Assembly (NCBI GenBank): GCA_002783385.1
Contig: PFFX01000049.1
Location: 1 to 38,484 of the forward strand
Source: Rhodobacterales bacterium CG15_BIG_FIL_POST_REV_8_21_14_020_59_13
GTDB taxonomy: Bacteria > Pseudomonadota > Alphaproteobacteria > Caulobacterales > Maricaulaceae
Direction: 5' to 3'
Length of the DNA: 38,484 nucleotides
Below, one piece after another: positions 35,690-38,484 of the stretch; the stretch's first letter is position 1; each line of letters opens with the position of its first letter. The notes beneath the pieces were generated by a model. The model saw only the letters and a program-made list of their open reading frames with translations. It made no database searches and was not told where the DNA came from. A program made the translations under genes and the position numbers.

Positions 35690-35693
35690 GGAT

Positions 35694-36293
35694 TCAACCA
35701 TTCTCACCCGCTTTTGCTGCCGGATCGATTATCCGGAAGCCCGAAAGCCGCGTCATGACCTCCCCAAAAGCCCGCCCCTGCGGACCACTGGAAAGCACTG
35801 CATGGACCACACTGTCGCGTCCGGCAGCCTGTCCGAGTTCAGCTGCGGTAAAACATCCCGCCACTGGAATCCCGCCCCATTTCGCCGCGGCCAACCGGTC
35901 CAGCTTGCCCCGGCCATCGGCTGCGCCATCGCTGGCTTCGATCCGCCACGCCGGCCGTTCCGCCTTCAGTGACAGGCGGACCGCATCCATTCCTGCTGCC
36001 AGCGACCCGGCTTTTCGCGCCAGTCCGATAAAGGACAGGGCGCGCGCCGCCAGAAGCCGTTCGACGTCATCGGCAAGGCAGGCCGGCGCTTTTGCGCCAT
36101 CAAGCGCCCGCGCCAGCTTGCCTTTCTTTGTGGCCAGTTCGACCGAAGCACGGTCGGCGCTGACCCAAGCCCCCCGGCCCGGCAATTTGGCGGCGATATC
36201 CGGCACCACATTTCCGGCGGGGTCAGCTACAAAACGGATCAGTCCGCTTTCCGGGCCGCTTGTCCCCTTGGCAATGCAGCGCCGCTCGCGCAT
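35694..36293 (-). CDS. YlxR-YlxQ-type RNA-binding protein (DUF448 + L7Ae fold)
   Basis: 199 residues. The N-terminal DUF448/YlxR domain (about 1-85) starts RERRCIAKG, contains LIRFVADPAGNVVPDIAAKLPGRGAW split over two strands, and continues RASVELATKKGKLARAL. The C-terminal part (about 85-190) is an L7Ae/YlxQ-like domain starting LSFIGLARKAGSLAAGMDAV. The fusion is common in alphaproteobacteria between nusA and infB. YlxR proteins bind RNA, and RnpM-type members modulate RNase P; the role here is unproven. It starts 14 bases after nusA ends. Confidence 0.88.
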   Translation of the reverse strand: MRERRCIAKGTSGPESGLIRFVADPAGNVVPDIAAKLPGRGAWVSADRASVELATKKGKLARALDGAKAPACLADDVERLLAARALSFIGLARKAGSLAAGMDAVRLSLKAERPAWRIEASDGAADGRGKLDRLAAAKWGGIPVAGCFTAAELGQAAGRDSVVHAVLSSGPQGRAFGEVMTRLSGFRIIDPAAKAGENG

Positions 36294-36307
36294 GTCTGCA
36301 CCAGAGC

Positions 36308-38020
36308 TCAGTCCTTGGCCTCTTCCTCATCGTCTACCGGCGCATCCAGATCAACACCCAGTGCCGCAGCTTCGGCGTCCAGCGCGTCCAGATCCATATC
36401 GGCGATATCCACATCGCCGTCACCCTCTTCTTCGCTGGTTTCTTCGGCTGCGGGCTGCGGCAAGTCGTCTTCGGAAATCCAGCCTGCGGCGACACGCGCT
36501 TTCAGGATCATCATTTCCGCATCTTCCTGGGACAGCTCGAATTCTTCCAGGATGCCCGCCTCGCGAACCCGCGCGCCATCCCTGGTTTCAAACCAGCCGC
36601 GCAGATCGTCAGGCGTAAATCCGGCAAGATCATCGGCCGTCCTGACTTCATTTTCACCCAGCTTGACCGCCATGGCGAGATCAATACCGTCGATTTCCAA
36701 CAGCCCGTCTTCCACGCCCAGCTCGGTCCGCTTGGCATCCTGAGCGGCTGCCAGCTTGTCGAGATGTTCCTTGGCACGGGTCTGGATTTCGACGGCGGTG
36801 TCGTCGTCAAAACCCTCGATGACTTCGATTTCGCCGAGATCGACATAAGCCAGCTCTTCGACGCTTTCGAAGCCTTCTGTTGCCAGAAGCTGGGCGATGA
36901 CTTCATCCACATCAAGTGCATCCATGAAGATCGCCGTACGTTCGGCAAATTCTTTCTGACGGCGCTCGGATTCTTCCTGCTCGGTCAGGATGTCGATCGA
37001 CCAGCCCGTCAGTTGCGAAGCCAGGCGCACATTCTGGCCCCGGCGGCCAATGGCCAGCGACAACTGATCATCCGGCACCACAACCTCGATGCGTTGATCT
37101 TCCTCGTCGAGCACCACTTTGGCCACTTCGGCAGGCTGAAGCGCGTTGACGATGAAGGTCGCCGGATCATTATTCCACGGAATGATGTCAATCTTCTCAC
37201 CCGCAAGTTCGGACACCACGGCCTGAACACGCGACCCGCGCATGCCGACACAGGCCCCGACCGGGTCAATCGAGCCATCATTGGAAATCACCGCGATCTT
37301 GGCGCGGGAGCCCGGATCACGGGCCACGGCCGGAATCTCGATAATGCCTTCATAAACTTCCGGCACTTCCTGTGCGAACAGGGCGGCCATGAAGTCGGGA
37401 TGGGCGCGCGACAGGAAGATTTGCGGCCCGCGCGTTTCGCGGCGCACATCATAGATATAGGCGCGGACGCGGTCGCCATTCTTCAGGTTTTCGCGCGGAA
37501 TGCCGTCATTGCGGCGGATAATGCCTTCAGCCCGTCCCATATCAATGAACACATTGCCGTATTCGACGCGCTTGACGATACCGTTGAGGATTTCGCCAAC
37601 GCGGTCCTTGTATTCTTCATACTGGCGCTCACGCTCGGCATCGCGCACTTTTTGCGTGATCACCTGCTTGGCAGCCATCGAGGCGACCCGGCCAAATTCA
37701 ATCGGCGGCAATTCTTCAGAGAAGACAGTACCGATTTCGGCGTTGGGATCGATTTTCCTGGCATCAGCGAGGCTCATTTCCTGAGCATCGCTTTCAACCT
37801 CTTCGACCACCGTCGTGTGCCGGGTCAGAGACATTTCACCCGTCTTCGGGTCGATTTTGGAGCGGATATCCAGCTCGGCCCCGTAGCGCGAACGCGCTGC
37901 TTTCTCAATCGCCTCTTCAATGGCTTCGATCACGATGCGCTCATCGATCGATTTTTCATGCGCCACAGCCCGGGCAATGGCGAGCATCTCGGTCTTGTTT
38001 GCACTGACGCCGATATTCAT
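36308..38020 (-). CDS. nusA: Transcription termination/antitermination factor NusA
   Basis: 570 residues. The N-terminal RNA-polymerase-binding domain is about 1-125 (with [15 protein letters not shown]-like helices), followed by S1 (about 130-200, [20 protein letters not shown]), then KH1-KH2 (about 230-345, [20 protein letters not shown] and [17 protein letters not shown]), and then acidic helix-hairpin repeats. The very acidic end ([19 protein letters not shown]) is usual for alphaproteobacteria. Its ATG overlaps the rimP stop by 4 bases, consistent with the conserved rimP-nusA coupling. Confidence 0.98.
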   Translation of the reverse strand: MNIGVSANKTEMLAIARAVAHEKSIDERIVIEAIEEAIEKAARSRYGAELDIRSKIDPKTGEMSLTRHTTVVEEVESDAQEMSLADARKIDPNAEIGTVFSEELPPIEFGRVASMAAKQVITQKVRDAERERQYEEYKDRVGEILNGIVKRVEYGNVFIDMGRAEGIIRRNDGIPRENLKNGDRVRAYIYDVRRETRGPQIFLSRAHPDFMAALFAQEVPEVYEGIIEIPAVARDPGSRAKIAVISNDGSIDPVGACVGMRGSRVQAVVSELAGEKIDIIPWNNDPATFIVNALQPAEVAKVVLDEEDQRIEVVVPDDQLSLAIGRRGQNVRLASQLTGWSIDILTEQEESERRQKEFAERTAIFMDALDVDEVIAQLLATEGFESVEELAYVDLGEIEVIEGFDDDTAVEIQTRAKEHLDKLAAAQDAKRTELGVEDGLLEIDGIDLAMAVKLGENEVRTADDLAGFTPDDLRGWFETRDGARVREAGILEEFELSQEDAEMMILKARVAAGWISEDDLPQPAAEETSEEEGDGDVDIADMDLDALDAEAAALGVDLDAPVDDEEEAKD

Positions 38021-38484
38021 GGCGTGTCTCCACTTGTTTCATCCGAGCCGGATGGCGCACCGCGCGCCGCCAGGCCGGCCTTGATCAATTCATCGGTGAG
38101 CACGAGCTTGGCATCGGCAATCCAGTCAAACGGGATCACCGCCGTTTCGTCCTCATTGGGCAGGTCAATCAGCACCGATCCGTCTTCAAAGCCGGCGAGC
38201 TGACCGTTAAATCTTTTCTGTCCCTCAACCAGACGGTCGAGTTCCAGCTTGGCCTTGAACCCCTCCCAGCGCGCAAAGTGCGCCGGCAGGGTCAGGGGCC
38301 GGTCGATACCGGGCGAGGATACTTCCAGATTGTATTCGCCACTGATCGGGTCCGTCTCTTCAAGAATGTCGGACAGGCCGCGCGACAGTTTCGCGCAATC
38401 CTCCACATCCATGGTGCCGTCAAGTTTTTCGGCCATGATCTGGACAGTCTGCGTCTTGCCCGACTTCACGCGGATGCGTACAAT
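38017..38484 (-). CDS. rimP: Ribosome maturation factor RimP, 5'-truncated by the window edge
   Basis: The C-terminal 155 codons or so are visible; the frame continues past the right edge (codons for IVRIR precede VKSGKTQTVQIMAE). Visible signatures are DCAKLSRGLSDILEE and YNLEVSSPGIDRPL, the latter a RimP hallmark, then the C-terminal SH3-like domain with ADAKLVLTDEL. RimP promotes 30S assembly. A GTG at 38469 is an internal codon and not the start. Confidence 0.95.
   Translation of the reverse strand: MVRIRVKSGKTQTVQIMAEKLDGTMDVEDCAKLSRGLSDILEETDPISGEYNLEVSSPGIDRPLTLPAHFARWEGFKAKLELDRLVEGQKRFNGQLAGFEDGSVLIDLPNEDETAVIPFDWIADAKLVLTDELIKAGLAARGAPSGSDETSGDTP

Noticed and set aside
36260-38203. 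A plus-strand open frame of about 647 codons opposite nusA
   Set aside because: Antisense to nusA, whose domains are unmistakable; the composition is that of a shadow frame.

Overview
The window reads as a chromosomal, housekeeping-rich segment of an alphaproteobacterium. The most likely home is the Caulobacterales/Maricaulales/Hyphomonadaceae group. This placement is an inference from protein style, the dapF-mtaB-ftsY-yciB order, a DUF448-L7Ae fusion between nusA and infB, oxyR divergent from ahpC-ahpD, and fabA-fabB-fabI. I see no transposase, integrase, phage gene, CRISPR array, rRNA or intact tRNA, and no gene-free stretch longer than about 180 bases.

Layout. 1-3066: the 3' end of a DUF6768-like membrane protein, then aconitase acnA (minus). 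3067-6688: a cytochrome c maturation operon, ccmA-ccmB-[DUF3298-like periplasmic protein]-ccmC-ccmD-ccmG, divergent from acnA. 6685-11977 (minus): a MarR regulator with a polylysine tail, then the operon dapF-mtaB-ftsY-eamA-yciB. In yciB one in-frame TAG splits an otherwise complete gene. 12061-14283: a prolyl-oligopeptidase lipoprotein. 14332-16535: oxyR divergent from ahpC-ahpD, a peroxide defence module with a candidate OxyR site between them. 16613-20624: a small membrane protein behind a consensus-like promoter, a dicarboxylate/amino-acid symporter, a PIF1/RecD-like helicase bracketed by two copies of a palindromic repeat, and a MoeB/ThiF-type E1 enzyme. 20636-22207: an exported metallo-beta-lactamase-fold protein and an exported SH3 protein. 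22281-24888: fabA-fabB-fabI for unsaturated fatty acid synthesis and elongation. 24968-27427 (minus): an S9D-like exported peptidase. 27552-38484 (minus): the translation/transcription supercluster rimP(partial)-nusA-ylxR-infB-trkH-rbfA-truB-rpsO-pnp, with the potassium transporter gene trkH interrupting the usual infB-rbfA junction.

The genes fall into coherent modules: cytochrome c maturation, SRP-dependent membrane targeting with tRNA modification and lysine/peptidoglycan precursor synthesis, peroxide stress, fatty acid synthesis, and ribosome/RNA metabolism. I found no convincing new multi-gene defence or biosynthetic system. The observations most worth checking are the amber codon in yciB, the paired repeats whose flanks change but keep pairing, the extra gene in the ccm operon, the histone-like tail on the MarR protein, and trkH plus a tRNA-like remnant inside the infB-rbfA region.
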